NCBI GenBank assembly: GCA_003598135.1
Contig: QZKA01000004.1
Location: 1 to 56,000 of the forward strand
DNA length: 56,000 bases
Direction of reading: 5' to 3'
Origin: Candidatus Omnitrophota bacterium
Lineage (GTDB): Bacteria > Omnitrophota > Gorgyraeia > Gygaellales > Profunditerraquicolaceae
This document shows, piece after piece, positions 29,397 to 38,702 of the stretch. A program made the position numbers and the translations under genes. The notes below the pieces were generated by a model. It had not been told where the DNA came from and did no database searches. It worked only from the letters and a program-made list of their open reading frames with translations. Each line of letters opens with the position of its first letter. The stretch's first letter is position 1.

Positions 29397-32243
29397 ATGG
29401 ATAAAATCAACTACAAGGCTACGTTAAATCTACCCAAGACGGAATTTCCGATGAAGGCTGATTTGCCGAAGCGGGAGCCGTATGTGTTGCAATCGTGGCA
29501 GAGCATGGAGATAAGTAAGCTTATTTCCCACAAGCGCAAAGGTGCGCAAAAATACATATTGCACGACGGCCCTCCTTACGCAAACGGCGATATTCATATC
29601 GGTCATGCGCTGAACAAAATTCTAAAAGACATCATCGTAAAATACAAAAGCATGCGCGGGCTTGATGCGCCCTTTGTGCCCGGTTGGGATTGTCACGGCT
29701 TGCCGGTGGAGCATCAGCTTTTTAAGGAATTGGGGATTACCAAATATCAGATCAATCAGGTGGAGTTCAGAAAGAAGGCTTACGCCTACGCTTCAAAGTT
29801 TGTCGAGATTCAAAAAGAACAATTCGTAAGGCTCGGGATAATCGCTGACTGGGAGCATCCTTACCTTACCTTGCAGCCGGAATATGAAGAAGCAATTATC
29901 CGCTCCTTCGCCGTACTGGTAAAGAAAGGCTATGTCTACCGCGGCCTTAAACCGGTAAACTGGTGTTACCGGTGCGAAACAGCGCTGGCCGAAGCGGAAG
30001 TAGAATACGAGGACCATGCGTCGCCGTCTGTATTCGTGAAGTTTGAAATTGAACAGGAAGGCCAGTTCCTGCCACAGAGTTTCCTCGTGATTTGGACAAC
30101 CACTCCTTGGACGCTCGTCGCTAATGTCGCAGTTGCCGCACACCCCGACTTTACCTATTCCTACGTAAAGACCGACAAGGGAAACCTCTTGGTATATAAA
30201 GAGATGATCTCCCGCCTCATGGAACTCTTCGGGATAAAAACATACGAACTCATAAGGGAGTATAAGGGCAGAGAGCTCGAAAATATTTCTTACAAACACC
30301 CTCTTGCCGGCAGGAAAGGCAGGGTGGTGCTGGCTAATTACGTTTCAAAAGAAGAGGGCAGTGGCCTTGTGCATACCGCGCCCGGCCACGGCAGCGAGGA
30401 CTATTTTACGGGAGTCAAATATAAACTCGATATCATCATGCCGGTGGATTCCAAGGGAGTGTTTGACGCATCCGCAGGAGAATTTAATGGTTTGGATGTG
30501 TATAGCGCCAACACCAAGATTGTGGAAAAACTTAAGCTCCTCGGGCTTTTGCTATTTTCCGGTACGGTAAGGCATTCGTACCCTCATTGCTGGCGTTGCA
30601 AAAATCCCGTTATTTTCAGGGCGACAAAACAATGGTTTTTGAAGATCGATCACACTCAGGGAGCAGGGGAAAGTCCGACGCTACGTACGCAGCTGCTGGA
30701 AGCGATACATCAGGCAATTACCTGGATCCCGCCTTCGGGGAAGGAAAGGATTTCTTCGATGGTGGAATTGAGGCCTGACTGGTGTCTCTCGCGGCAAAGG
30801 TATTGGGGAGTACCGATACCGGCACTAGCGTGCAAGGATTGCAATGAAGAATTCCTCTTCCCCCAGGTCATCGAAGCGTTCGCTCGCCTTGCTTCAGAAG
30901 AAGGTTCTGATTGCTGGTTTAAGCGGCCATTGGCAGATTTTATGCCTTCTTTGTTGCAGTGCCCGCATTGCGGAAAAAGCGATTTTGCAAAGGGTGCGGA
31001 TATCCTTGATGTCTGGTTTGACTCCGGGGTAAGCCACCAGGCAGTGCTTAAAAAAAGAGGGGCACTGACCTTTCCTTGCGATTTGTACCTTGAAGGCTCC
31101 GACCAGCACAGGGGCTGGTTTCAGTCTTCGCTCATCCCCTCGATTTGTATTGATGGCATTGCGCCATTTAAAAACGTGCTCACCCACGGGTTTGTCGTCG
31201 ACGGAGAAGGCAGGAAGATGTCGAAGTCGCTGGGCAATGTAATCTCGCCTTTTGATATTATCAAGCAGTATGGGGCTGAGATAGTAAGGCTGTGGGTGGC
31301 CTCTAGCAATTACAGCGAGGATATACGTATCTCATCAGAAATTATCTCAAGGCTTGTAGAGGCGTATCGTAAGATCAGAAACAGCGCCCGTTTTATCCTG
31401 AGCAACCTCTATGATTATAACCCGGATAGCTCAGCGGTGCGCTATGCCGAACTGAGGAAAATAGACGTATGGATCCTGGATAAGCTTGAATCGATGTATA
31501 TACAGGTGACCGACGCCTACGAGCACTTTGAATTTTACAAGGCCTACAAAGGTATCTATGATTTTTGCAACGAGTCGCTCTCTATGTATTACCTTGATAT
31601 GGTCAAGGGCAGGCTCTATACCTATGCGTCGGATTCCCGCCCGAGAAGGGCGGTGCAGACTGCGCTCTATTGCGTGCTTAATACGCTTACTAGGGTTATG
31701 GCACCGATACTGGCGTTTACCGCCGAGGAAATATGGCAGCATATGCCCAAAGAAGATAAGGACGTGGCTTCGCAAAGCGTCTATCTTCTTGACTGGCCCG
31801 GCCAGGAAGAGCTTTTTCCAAAAGGCTTTACACAGGACAGTGCGAGGGCAAAGGAAGCAGATTTTGAGGTTATCCTTGGGTTAATACCTGAGGTGACAAA
31901 ACTTCTTGAAGAAAAGCGCGCTGCGGGCATGATAGGTAGTTCTTTTGACGCGAAAATAAATATATTGACAAACAGCCAAAATCGTTATAACTTTTTAGAA
32001 AGTTTACAGTATGAGCTTAATGAGGTATTTAAGGTCTCGCAGGTTGAAATTGTCCTCAAGGCAGACTTTGGAGAAGGGGTATTCAAGAGCGCGCGTTATT
32101 CCGATATCGCCATTGCGGCACTAAAAGCAGAAGGGGATAAATGCCCTCGCTGCTGGAATTATACAAATGAGTTGTTAACCAGCCAGGAATACGGCACGCT
32201 ATGTAAAAGGTGCGCACGAGCGATAAAGGGGGAAGATACGTGA
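29397..32243 (+). CDS. ileS: Isoleucyl-tRNA synthetase
   Basis: A 948-residue class I aminoacyl-tRNA synthetase. The HIGH signature is PPYANGDIHIGHALNK (about 58-73) and the KMSKS loop is GRKMSKSLGNV (about 605-615). The editing (CP1) domain contains WTTTPWTL. A C-terminal zinc ribbon CPRCW...CKRC (about 915-942) indicates the bacterial IleS1-type architecture. No stop or frameshift interrupts it. Its last codons overlap the next gene (GTGA). Confidence 0.97.
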   Translation: MDKINYKATLNLPKTEFPMKADLPKREPYVLQSWQSMEISKLISHKRKGAQKYILHDGPPYANGDIHIGHALNKILKDIIVKYKSMRGLDAPFVPGWDCHGLPVEHQLFKELGITKYQINQVEFRKKAYAYASKFVEIQKEQFVRLGIIADWEHPYLTLQPEYEEAIIRSFAVLVKKGYVYRGLKPVNWCYRCETALAEAEVEYEDHASPSVFVKFEIEQEGQFLPQSFLVIWTTTPWTLVANVAVAAHPDFTYSYVKTDKGNLLVYKEMISRLMELFGIKTYELIREYKGRELENISYKHPLAGRKGRVVLANYVSKEEGSGLVHTAPGHGSEDYFTGVKYKLDIIMPVDSKGVFDASAGEFNGLDVYSANTKIVEKLKLLGLLLFSGTVRHSYPHCWRCKNPVIFRATKQWFLKIDHTQGAGESPTLRTQLLEAIHQAITWIPPSGKERISSMVELRPDWCLSRQRYWGVPIPALACKDCNEEFLFPQVIEAFARLASEEGSDCWFKRPLADFMPSLLQCPHCGKSDFAKGADILDVWFDSGVSHQAVLKKRGALTFPCDLYLEGSDQHRGWFQSSLIPSICIDGIAPFKNVLTHGFVVDGEGRKMSKSLGNVISPFDIIKQYGAEIVRLWVASSNYSEDIRISSEIISRLVEAYRKIRNSARFILSNLYDYNPDSSAVRYAELRKIDVWILDKLESMYIQVTDAYEHFEFYKAYKGIYDFCNESLSMYYLDMVKGRLYTYASDSRPRRAVQTALYCVLNTLTRVMAPILAFTAEEIWQHMPKEDKDVASQSVYLLDWPGQEELFPKGFTQDSARAKEADFEVILGLIPEVTKLLEEKRAAGMIGSSFDAKINILTNSQNRYNFLESLQYELNEVFKVSQVEIVLKADFGEGVFKSARYSDIAIAALKAEGDKCPRCWNYTNELLTSQEYGTLCKRCARAIKGEDT

Positions 32244-32623
32244 AAAAGAAACTTGCCAAAAAGGAATTAGGGGAATTCAGGAAGTTGATCATAAAAAGGA
32301 AAAACGAAATCCTTGAGAATTTAGACCGTATATCGGAGGATACGTTAAAGAAATCGCAGAAGGATGCCTCCGGTGATATTTCGGGTTACACATACCATAT
32401 GGCAGACGTTGCTACCGATAATTACGACAGGGAATTTTCGCTTGGCTTGGCTTCCAACGAGAGGCAGCTTCTCTATGAGTTAGACGATGCCTTGAAAAAA
32501 ATAGAAGAATCTACTTTCGGCGTATGTGAAGATTGTAAAAACCTGATCACCAAAACCAGGCTCAAGGCCCTTCCTTATGCGCGGCTTTGCCTTAAGTGCC
32601 AGGAAAAAAGAGAAGGGCGATAA
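32240..32623 (+). CDS. DksA/TraR-family zinc finger protein
   Basis: A 127-residue protein with a helical hairpin N-terminal part (about 1-80) and a C-terminal zinc finger: CEDC at about 95-98 and CLKC at about 116-119. This is the DksA/TraR fold, which enters the RNA polymerase secondary channel to change initiation. The DxxDxA coiled-coil tip typical of DksA is not obvious; ADVATDNYD sits in that general region. Start GTG 32240 follows a GGGGGA ribosome binding site and overlaps the ileS stop. The open frame extends 10 codons further upstream. Confidence 0.85.
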   Translation: MKKKLAKKELGEFRKLIIKRKNEILENLDRISEDTLKKSQKDASGDISGYTYHMADVATDNYDREFSLGLASNERQLLYELDDALKKIEESTFGVCEDCKNLITKTRLKALPYARLCLKCQEKREGR

Positions 32624-32638
32624 CTTCACCTCTTCTTC

Positions 32639-33094
32639 ATGAACCTCCTTCTTTCTACAATCCTCATAATTATTCTAGACCAGGCAACTAAATTCCTCGC
32701 GATAAAGAGCCTCTCATTGCACCAATCCGTTGTGCTTATCCCGGGAATATTTCATATTACGTTGGTCTTAAACCGGGGCGCTGCATTCGGGATCCTTAAA
32801 AACCAGACTCTTCTTTTTATTTCCAGCGCCGTTCTGGCAGTAACGCTCATCATGCTCGATTTTTTTCGTAAAAGGGCATCTAACTACCTATACGATATAT
32901 CCTTATCCCTGATTGCCGCCGGCGCAATCGGTAACCTGATCGACCGTCTTTTTCGCGGGCACGTAGTCGATTTCCTCGATTTTCGCGTCTGGCCCGTGTT
33001 TAATATCGCGGATACCTCGGTTACTATTGGCGCGATACTGCTGGGTTATGTAGTGCTTCTGCAGCAGAAGGATACCCCTGCGCGCACACAATAA
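32639..33094 (+). CDS. lspA: Lipoprotein signal peptidase (signal peptidase II)
   Basis: A 151-residue aspartic protease of the inner membrane that cleaves prolipoproteins such as the one at 3476. It has four membrane segments. Catalytic aspartates lie in GNLIDRLFRGHVVDFLDF (about 102-119) and FNIADTSVT (about 121-129). LNRGAAFG (about 44-51) is another signature. It sits between the DksA-like gene and rluD, a very common bacterial order (ileS-dksA-lspA-rluD). Confidence 0.95.
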   Translation: MNLLLSTILIIILDQATKFLAIKSLSLHQSVVLIPGIFHITLVLNRGAAFGILKNQTLLFISSAVLAVTLIMLDFFRKRASNYLYDISLSLIAAGAIGNLIDRLFRGHVVDFLDFRVWPVFNIADTSVTIGAILLGYVVLLQQKDTPARTQ

Positions 33095-33120
33095 TCAGGC
33101 TTCTGAAAAAAACCACGGCT

Positions 33121-34050
33121 ATGAAAGAATACACGGTTACCGTAGACCAGGCACATTCCGGCAAAAGGCTGGACTTGTTTTTGTACGGCTCGTTTGGCCC
33201 TACAGACGGTTTTTCGCGTACCTTCTTACAGGGGCTTATCAGGGGTAGCAAGGTTAAGGTAAACGCCTCACTCGTCACAACGCCCCACCATAAAGTATTT
33301 TCCGGGGATACTATCAGTGTTTCCATACCAGATAAAGAAACACACATACTCAAAGCAGAGCCCATATCGCTTCAGGTATATTACGAAGACGAAGATGTCG
33401 CTGTCATTGAGAAACCTTCCGGTTTAGTAGTCCATCCTGCGCCGGGGAATTACGGACATACCTTAGTCAACGCCCTTATACACCGGTTTGCGCATCTGTC
33501 GGATGTAAATCCCGGTCGGCCCGGCATAGTCCACAGGCTTGATAAGGAGACTTCGGGGGTGATGGTGGTTACCAAAACGAACTTCGCACACCTTGCGCTT
33601 GCCAAGCAATTTGCCGCGCACAGTATCAAACGTATCTATGTGGCGCTGGTGAAAGGTAGGATGAAATTTGACGAAAATATCATTGAGCTGCCTATAGGCA
33701 GGCATCCTTATAAGAGGAAGCAGATGTCGGTGCTATCGGTAAAAAATCCCAGGTACGCCAAGACGTTTTATCGCACGCTCAAAAGGACTGATGAGAAAAG
33801 CCTTCTTGAGCTTCATCCGCATACTGGCAGGACGCATCAGCTCAGGGTTCACCTTGCTTTTATAGGCCATCCCATCATGGGGGATACTAAATACGGAAAG
33901 AATAATGCCTGCGAAAGGCTGGCGTTACACGCCACAACGCTTGGTTTTTTCCATCCCCGTAGGAAGAAGTTCGTAGAATTTCATTCGCAGCTTCCTGAGC
34001 TCTTTGTGGCGTTCTCTGGGTGTGCAAACCGGGCTCCCGCACCAAAATAA
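33121..34050 (+). CDS. rluD: RluA/RluD-family 23S rRNA pseudouridine synthase
   Basis: A 309-residue protein. The N-terminal S4 RNA-binding domain (about 10-65, with GKRLDLFL) precedes the synthase domain. The catalytic motif GIVHRLDKETSGVMVV (about 133-148) contains the nucleophilic Asp. ELHPHTGRTHQLRVH and HPIMGDTKYG follow. The family modifies uridines in 23S rRNA helix 69 or other sites; which site is not certain. It directly follows lspA, as is usual. Confidence 0.93.
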   Translation: MKEYTVTVDQAHSGKRLDLFLYGSFGPTDGFSRTFLQGLIRGSKVKVNASLVTTPHHKVFSGDTISVSIPDKETHILKAEPISLQVYYEDEDVAVIEKPSGLVVHPAPGNYGHTLVNALIHRFAHLSDVNPGRPGIVHRLDKETSGVMVVTKTNFAHLALAKQFAAHSIKRIYVALVKGRMKFDENIIELPIGRHPYKRKQMSVLSVKNPRYAKTFYRTLKRTDEKSLLELHPHTGRTHQLRVHLAFIGHPIMGDTKYGKNNACERLALHATTLGFFHPRRKKFVEFHSQLPELFVAFSGCANRAPAPK

Positions 34051-34117
34051 AACTTGATTTTTATACCGATAATGATATAGTAAAAAAAGCCAGAAACGAA
34101 GGCAAAAAGGAGGGGGC

Positions 34118-34936
34118 ATGTCCAACAAGGGTAAAACTTCCGTTTTTATTTTGTTTCTTTTGATCATTATTTCTTTTTCTTTGGCAGGCGGGGCATTTTA
34201 TCTTATGCAGCAGGAAAAAACAAAAGCTGCTACGCTGGAAAAAGACATGGAGGCCCTTTCCTCAAAACAGAGGGTAGTCCAGGCAGAACTTGAGAGTGCA
34301 AAAAAGACCATCGTAGATTTTGAGTCAAAATTAAAAGCGTATGAACTGCAGATTGAAAATTTAACCGAAGACCTCGATATGGAAAAGACCGCGAAAGAAG
34401 AATCGCTCAAGAAAGTTTCGCAGCTTAAGATAGCGCTTGAGCTCCAGGAGAAACAGCGTTCCGCCCTCGAGGAGAAGGTTACTCAGGCCCAGGACGAGGT
34501 AAAGAAGTTCAAAGAGGAGTTGAAGGACCTTCAATTAAAGAAGGGCGAGCTTGAAGAGAAGCTTAGGGGCGTGCAGGCAAATGCCCCTTCAGCCGGCGAT
34601 GTGGAATTAGGCAAAATTGTAATCGGTCCGGAAGGTGAGGAGCTTGTAGGGTTTGACCAGGAGGTTCTCGCGCAACCGCGCGGCAATGTCCTTGAAGGAA
34701 AAGTGCTTACCCTCAACAAAGAATACGATTTTGTTGTCATTAACTTAGGAAGCAAGGACGGCGTAAAGATAAATAATGTATTTTCCGTCTATCGCGAGAA
34801 CGCCTATTTGGGTGACGTAAAAATAGACAAACTTCACGATTCCATGTCCGCCGCAACGTTTGTGGTAGATGCAAAGCATAAGGATTTGAAAAATCGTATC
34901 AGCGAGGGCGATAAGGTCGTATTAAAAACCAGATGA
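34118..34936 (+). CDS. Membrane-anchored coiled-coil protein of unknown function
   Basis: A 272-residue protein. One N-terminal membrane segment (about 9-29) is followed by a long Glu/Lys/Leu-rich coiled coil (about 33-155). A C-terminal beta-rich domain (about 185-272) contains GKVLTLNKEYDFVVINLGSKDGVK, split over about 190-215, and a closing ISEGDKVVLKTR. That domain resembles the small beta domains found at the ends of some envelope coiled-coil proteins, but I cannot name a family. It overlaps aroA by 4 bp. A shape or envelope role is only a guess from the mre genes nearby. Confidence 0.7.
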   Translation: MSNKGKTSVFILFLLIIISFSLAGGAFYLMQQEKTKAATLEKDMEALSSKQRVVQAELESAKKTIVDFESKLKAYELQIENLTEDLDMEKTAKEESLKKVSQLKIALELQEKQRSALEEKVTQAQDEVKKFKEELKDLQLKKGELEEKLRGVQANAPSAGDVELGKIVIGPEGEELVGFDQEVLAQPRGNVLEGKVLTLNKEYDFVVINLGSKDGVKINNVFSVYRENAYLGDVKIDKLHDSMSAATFVVDAKHKDLKNRISEGDKVVLKTR

Positions 34937-36273
34937 GTTCTTTTTCGGTCAGGACCTTACCCTATTTTCGTGTACACATACGCCTGCCCGGAGATAAATC
35001 CATAGCCCACCGAGCTGCGCTGCTGAGCGCCTTAAGCAGCCGCACAACCATACTGAACAATTATCCTCTCAATAACGATTGTCTTTTTACCTTGCGGGTA
35101 CTCAAGCAGCTGGGAATCAAGATTGTTATAAAGCGCCTTGAAGGATTTCGCGGCGATGTCCGTATTGCCGGGAGAGGATTATGCGGCTTTAGGCATCCCC
35201 GTTCATCGCTCTATGTTGGTGAATCTGGGACTACCTTGCGGCTCATCCTGGGAATCCTGGCAGGTCAGGAGTTTAAATCAAGGCTTATTGCGGGGGAGTC
35301 GCTTTCCGCAAGGCCTATGTTACGCGTCACTGGCCCGCTGCGCATGATGGGAGCGCAGATTGATTCCGTGCGCATGAAAAGGGGCTCAAAAATAGAAGAA
35401 TACCCGCCCATAGTGATCAAGGGATGCAGATTGATGCCTATTACCTATACCCTGCCTGTTGCCTCGGCGCAGGTGAAGTCGGCAATACTTCTGGCAGGGC
35501 TTTTTGCAGAGGGCAAGACCTCTGTAATTGAACCCGTAAAAACCAGAGACCACACTGAGCGGATGCTTAAATTATTTCATGCGGACATAAAGAGCGCCGG
35601 TAATAAGGTAACTATTAACAGTGAGCGTGCGCTCGTTTCCCCGGGCAAGGTGTATATCCCCGGAGATATTTCTTCGGCAAGCTTCTTTATGGTGCTGGCA
35701 GCGCTGGTGCCTTCTGCAGAAATCACTATTGAAAATACGAGCATAAACCCTTCGCGGCTGGGCGTCCTGAAGGTTTTAAAACGGATGGGCGCAGATATCC
35801 GTATCGTAACTCGCACAAAACAAAGCTTTGAACCCATAGGGACAATAGTCGTAAGAAACAGGTGCTTAAAAGGGGTGAGGGTCAGGAAGGAAGAGATTCC
35901 TTCGTTGATAGATGAGCTGCCCGTATTAATGGTGGCTGCGGCATTTGCGCAAGGCCAGAGCGTATTTGAAGGAATTGAGGAACTTACGGTTAAAGAAACT
36001 GACCGCGTTATTTCTATACAAGAAAATTTAGAGAAGATGGGCGCGCGCGTTGAGGTATTCCGCAAAGGAGGGTTTTCAGCCATCCGTATTTCAGGAGGCA
36101 AGGAATTGCACGGAGCCTCTGTGCGCAGCTTCGGCGACCACAGGACTGCGATGAGTATGATTGTCGCAGGCTTGGCAGCAGGAGGCAGTACCGTGCTGGA
36201 TGATGCCGATTGTATCAATAAATCATTTCCCGGGTTTACGCGTATGATTCGCCGGTTTTTGCTAAAAAGTTGA
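34933..36273 (+). CDS. aroA: 5-enolpyruvylshikimate-3-phosphate synthase
   Basis: A 446-residue shikimate-pathway enzyme. Motifs: LPGDKSIAHRA (about 16-26, SIAH for the usual SISH), GESGTTLRL (about 95-103, Glu where Asn is usual in GN(A/S)GT), SAQVKSAILLAGL, IDELPVLMVAAAF, KETDR and FGDHRTAMS. The full domain set is present. The two substitutions at the phosphoenolpyruvate/shikimate site are unusual. The ATG overlaps the preceding stop by 4 bp, and the mreB promoter follows the stop. Confidence 0.93.
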   Translation: MSSFSVRTLPYFRVHIRLPGDKSIAHRAALLSALSSRTTILNNYPLNNDCLFTLRVLKQLGIKIVIKRLEGFRGDVRIAGRGLCGFRHPRSSLYVGESGTTLRLILGILAGQEFKSRLIAGESLSARPMLRVTGPLRMMGAQIDSVRMKRGSKIEEYPPIVIKGCRLMPITYTLPVASAQVKSAILLAGLFAEGKTSVIEPVKTRDHTERMLKLFHADIKSAGNKVTINSERALVSPGKVYIPGDISSASFFMVLAALVPSAEITIENTSINPSRLGVLKVLKRMGADIRIVTRTKQSFEPIGTIVVRNRCLKGVRVRKEEIPSLIDELPVLMVAAAFAQGQSVFEGIEELTVKETDRVISIQENLEKMGARVEVFRKGGFSAIRISGGKELHGASVRSFGDHRTAMSMIVAGLAAGGSTVLDDADCINKSFPGFTRMIRRFLLKS

Positions 36274-36283
36274 TAACTTTTTA
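36265..36283 (+). terminator. Weak A/T-rich hairpin after aroA
   Basis: AAAAAGTT and AACTTTTT pair around a GAT loop over the aroA stop codon, with further T residues after it. The stem is short and A/T only, so termination is uncertain. It sits just before the mreB promoter. Confidence 0.35.
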
Positions 36284-36284
36284 T

Positions 36285-36313
36285 TTGACATGTAGTTTAA
36301 ACTCTGATACAAT
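36285..36313 (+). promoter_or_regulatory. Sigma70-type promoter of the mreBCD operon
   Basis: TTGACA (36285-36290) and TACAAT (36308-36313) with a 17-bp spacer lie 24 bp before the mreB start. AAGGAGAAGG directly precedes the ATG as ribosome binding site. Confidence 0.85.
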
Positions 36314-36337
36314 CTTCCTAGTTCAAAAGGAGAAGGT

Positions 36338-37417
36338 ATGATTAGGCCAAGGCTAAAAGAAATATTCAAAAAATCATTCAATTATATTATTGGTCTTTTT
36401 TCAAATGACATGGGGATTGACTTGGGTACCGCGACAACCCTGGTATATGTCAAGGGTGAAGGAGTGGTTTTGTGCGAGCCTTCGGTGGTGGCAATCAAAA
36501 GAGGGACCTCTATTGTAAGGGCAGTGGGGGATGAGGCGAAGCGTATGCTCGGCCGCACCCCTGGGAATATTGTGGCAATAAGGCCCATGAAAGACGGCGT
36601 GATCGCCGATTTTGAAATAACCGAAGCGATGCTGCGTCATTTTATCAAAAAGGTCCATCACCGCAAAGTATTAGTAAGGCCGCGCATAGTGATTGCGATA
36701 CCTTCGGGGATTACCGAAGTAGAAAAACGGGCAGTGAAGGATTCTGCCGAGCGCGCAGGCGCGCGGGAGGTAAAACTGATCGAAGAGCCGATGGCTGCAT
36801 CAATCGGGGTAGGGTTGCCCATAAACGAGCCCATGGGCAATATGATCATAGATATCGGAGGAGGCACTACAGAGCTTGCGGTCATCTCGCTTTCCGGGGT
36901 GGTTTTTTCAAAATCAATACGCATCGGCGGCGATGAGCTCGATGAGGCTATTATCGAATATTTGAAGAAAACTTACAACGTGATGATCGGAGAACGGACT
37001 GCAGAGGAGATCAAGATTAGGATTGGTTCTGCCTATCCCTTGGAAGAAGAGATGAATATGGAAGTCAAGGGCAGGGATTTGATTACGGGGTTGCCTAAAG
37101 CCGTTATCCTGACTTCTGAAGAAGTAAGGGAGGCGCTACAGGAACCATTGCGGGCGATTCTGGAGATCACCAAGATATCCCTTGAGCGGACCCCGCCTGA
37201 ACTTGCCGCGGACCTCATTGAGCACGGGATAGTCATGGCAGGAGGCGGTGCGCTCTTAAGGGGCATCGACAAGCTCATTTCCGAAGAAACCGGCCTTCCC
37301 GTGCATATCGCGGATGACCCGATCACTGCCGTGGTGCGCGGTACCGGAGAAGTCTTAGACCAAGTCCGTTATCTCGATGACGTCACCGTCTCAATTAAAT
37401 CAGAAATCCAGACCTGA
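36338..37417 (+). CDS. mreB: Rod shape-determining actin MreB
   Basis: A 359-residue bacterial actin that organises lateral wall synthesis. Phosphate 1 motif: [13 protein letters not shown] (about 25-37). Phosphate 2: [16 protein letters not shown] (about 168-183). The adenosine motif [14 protein letters not shown] is near 297-310. The N-terminal extension of about 20 residues ([17 protein letters not shown]) could be an amphipathic membrane-binding helix. A strong promoter and AAGGAG ribosome binding site precede it. It heads the operon mreB-mreC-mreD-mrdA-rodA. Confidence 0.97.
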   Translation: MIRPRLKEIFKKSFNYIIGLFSNDMGIDLGTATTLVYVKGEGVVLCEPSVVAIKRGTSIVRAVGDEAKRMLGRTPGNIVAIRPMKDGVIADFEITEAMLRHFIKKVHHRKVLVRPRIVIAIPSGITEVEKRAVKDSAERAGAREVKLIEEPMAASIGVGLPINEPMGNMIIDIGGGTTELAVISLSGVVFSKSIRIGGDELDEAIIEYLKKTYNVMIGERTAEEIKIRIGSAYPLEEEMNMEVKGRDLITGLPKAVILTSEEVREALQEPLRAILEITKISLERTPPELAADLIEHGIVMAGGGALLRGIDKLISEETGLPVHIADDPITAVVRGTGEVLDQVRYLDDVTVSIKSEIQT

Positions 37418-37434
37418 CGACTCGAAAATAAAAT

Positions 37435-38208
37435 GTGTTTAGGCTTAATAAGAAAAAATTAAGTACTATTGGCATTAGTCTTTCCTGCGTTTTACTCCTT
37501 GCCGTTATCGTTCCTCTCATACGACCGCCCCTACTGAATGTACTGAAGTTACCGCTTAGTTTTCTCCAATTCGTAAGCGATGAAGTCGGTGGCCTTATTT
37601 TTTATCACCGTAACATGGTCCAAAACGAAATACTCAAAAAGGAAATAGGCATCCTCGGGCAGAAACTCATCGAATACGACGATGTAGTGCTTGAAAACGC
37701 GCGCCTAAGCGCCCTTTTTGATTTTAAACAGAAGACTTCTTATAAGGTGATTGCCGCACGGGTTGTAGGCTCTTCTGCCGATGATTGGTCTTCGGTGGCG
37801 ATCATCAATAAAGGTGTGTATCACGGGATAAAAAACGGATACGTTGCGGTTAGCTACAAGGGCCTTATCGGCAGGGTGATCGAAGCTGGTTCCAGGACAA
37901 GCAAGGTAATGCTGATTAACGATCCCAATTTGAGTGTGTCGGCAGCGGTGCAGCGCAGCCGACAGGAAGGGCTGGTATCCGGCAGCCTCAGCGGTTCACT
38001 GGCGATGCGCTATCTTCCCCTTGAAAGCGATATTGCGGTTTCCGATACGATTATCACTTCGGGGCTTAGTCAGATCTACCCCAAAGGTATCCCTATCGGC
38101 AAGGTTGTTTCCGTTGGTTATGAGTTTTCAGGTTTAAGCCGTTACGCATTGCTTAAGCCTTTTGTTGAGCTCTCTCGTCTGGAAGAAGTACTCATTATTA
38201 TCCCATGA
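37435..38208 (+). CDS. mreC: Rod shape-determining protein MreC
   Basis: A 257-residue bitopic protein: N-terminal membrane segment (about 10-30), short coiled coil (about 55-85), then the double beta-barrel MreC domain with VVGSSADDWSSVAIINKG (about 104-121) and GLIGRVIEAG (about 141-150). It links MreB to periplasmic wall enzymes. The start is GTG 37435; an ATG two bases earlier is out of frame. It overlaps mreD by 4 bp. Confidence 0.93.
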   Translation: MFRLNKKKLSTIGISLSCVLLLAVIVPLIRPPLLNVLKLPLSFLQFVSDEVGGLIFYHRNMVQNEILKKEIGILGQKLIEYDDVVLENARLSALFDFKQKTSYKVIAARVVGSSADDWSSVAIINKGVYHGIKNGYVAVSYKGLIGRVIEAGSRTSKVMLINDPNLSVSAAVQRSRQEGLVSGSLSGSLAMRYLPLESDIAVSDTIITSGLSQIYPKGIPIGKVVSVGYEFSGLSRYALLKPFVELSRLEEVLIIIP

Positions 38209-38702
38209 AGACAACGGCCTATGCGGCGCTCATGCTTGCCTTTTGTCTGTTGCAGGCAACGTGGCTGAACGCCCTCAAGATCTTTTCCGTTAAGCCGGAT
38301 ATCCTGCTGATTACCATGATTATCGCCGCGCTTAATTTTAAACCCGGTAAGGCTCTGGGTTTCAGCGTGTATGCCGGGGTCCTGAAAGATATCCTCTCGC
38401 CGTTTCCTGTGGGCTTACACACACTGTTGTTTCCCCTATGGAGTTTCTTTATTATCGCGCTTTCTAAAAAGATTGTCGTTGACAGTACTCTTCTTTACTC
38501 CGTACTTGCCGCTATTATTGTGATATTGCAATCCATCGGCGCAAGGATGACCCTGGCGTTCCTTGGAGAGGACATGCCTTCTGGTATTTTTTTACGCATT
38601 ATGATTCTAGGGGCACTTTATACTGCGCTTGCAATGCCGATAGTATGGAAGCTGCTTAAACCGTTAATCGAGTACAGGGATGCCGAGGATACGATTCTTT
38701 AA
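38205..38702 (+). CDS. mreD: Rod shape-determining protein MreD
   Basis: A 165-residue, highly hydrophobic protein with about five membrane segments, the normal size and topology of MreD. Conserved features include KPDILLITMIIAAL and GVLKDILSPFPVGLHTLLF (about 60-78), typical of the family. It overlaps mreC (ATGA) and mrdA (23 bp), so translation is coupled in the elongasome operon. Confidence 0.88.
   Translation: MKTTAYAALMLAFCLLQATWLNALKIFSVKPDILLITMIIAALNFKPGKALGFSVYAGVLKDILSPFPVGLHTLLFPLWSFFIIALSKKIVVDSTLLYSVLAAIIVILQSIGARMTLAFLGEDMPSGIFLRIMILGALYTALAMPIVWKLLKPLIEYRDAEDTIL

Noticed and set aside
29212..29427. Small protein gene before ileS
   Set aside because: The frame runs through low-complexity repeats and overlaps ileS, with no conserved features.
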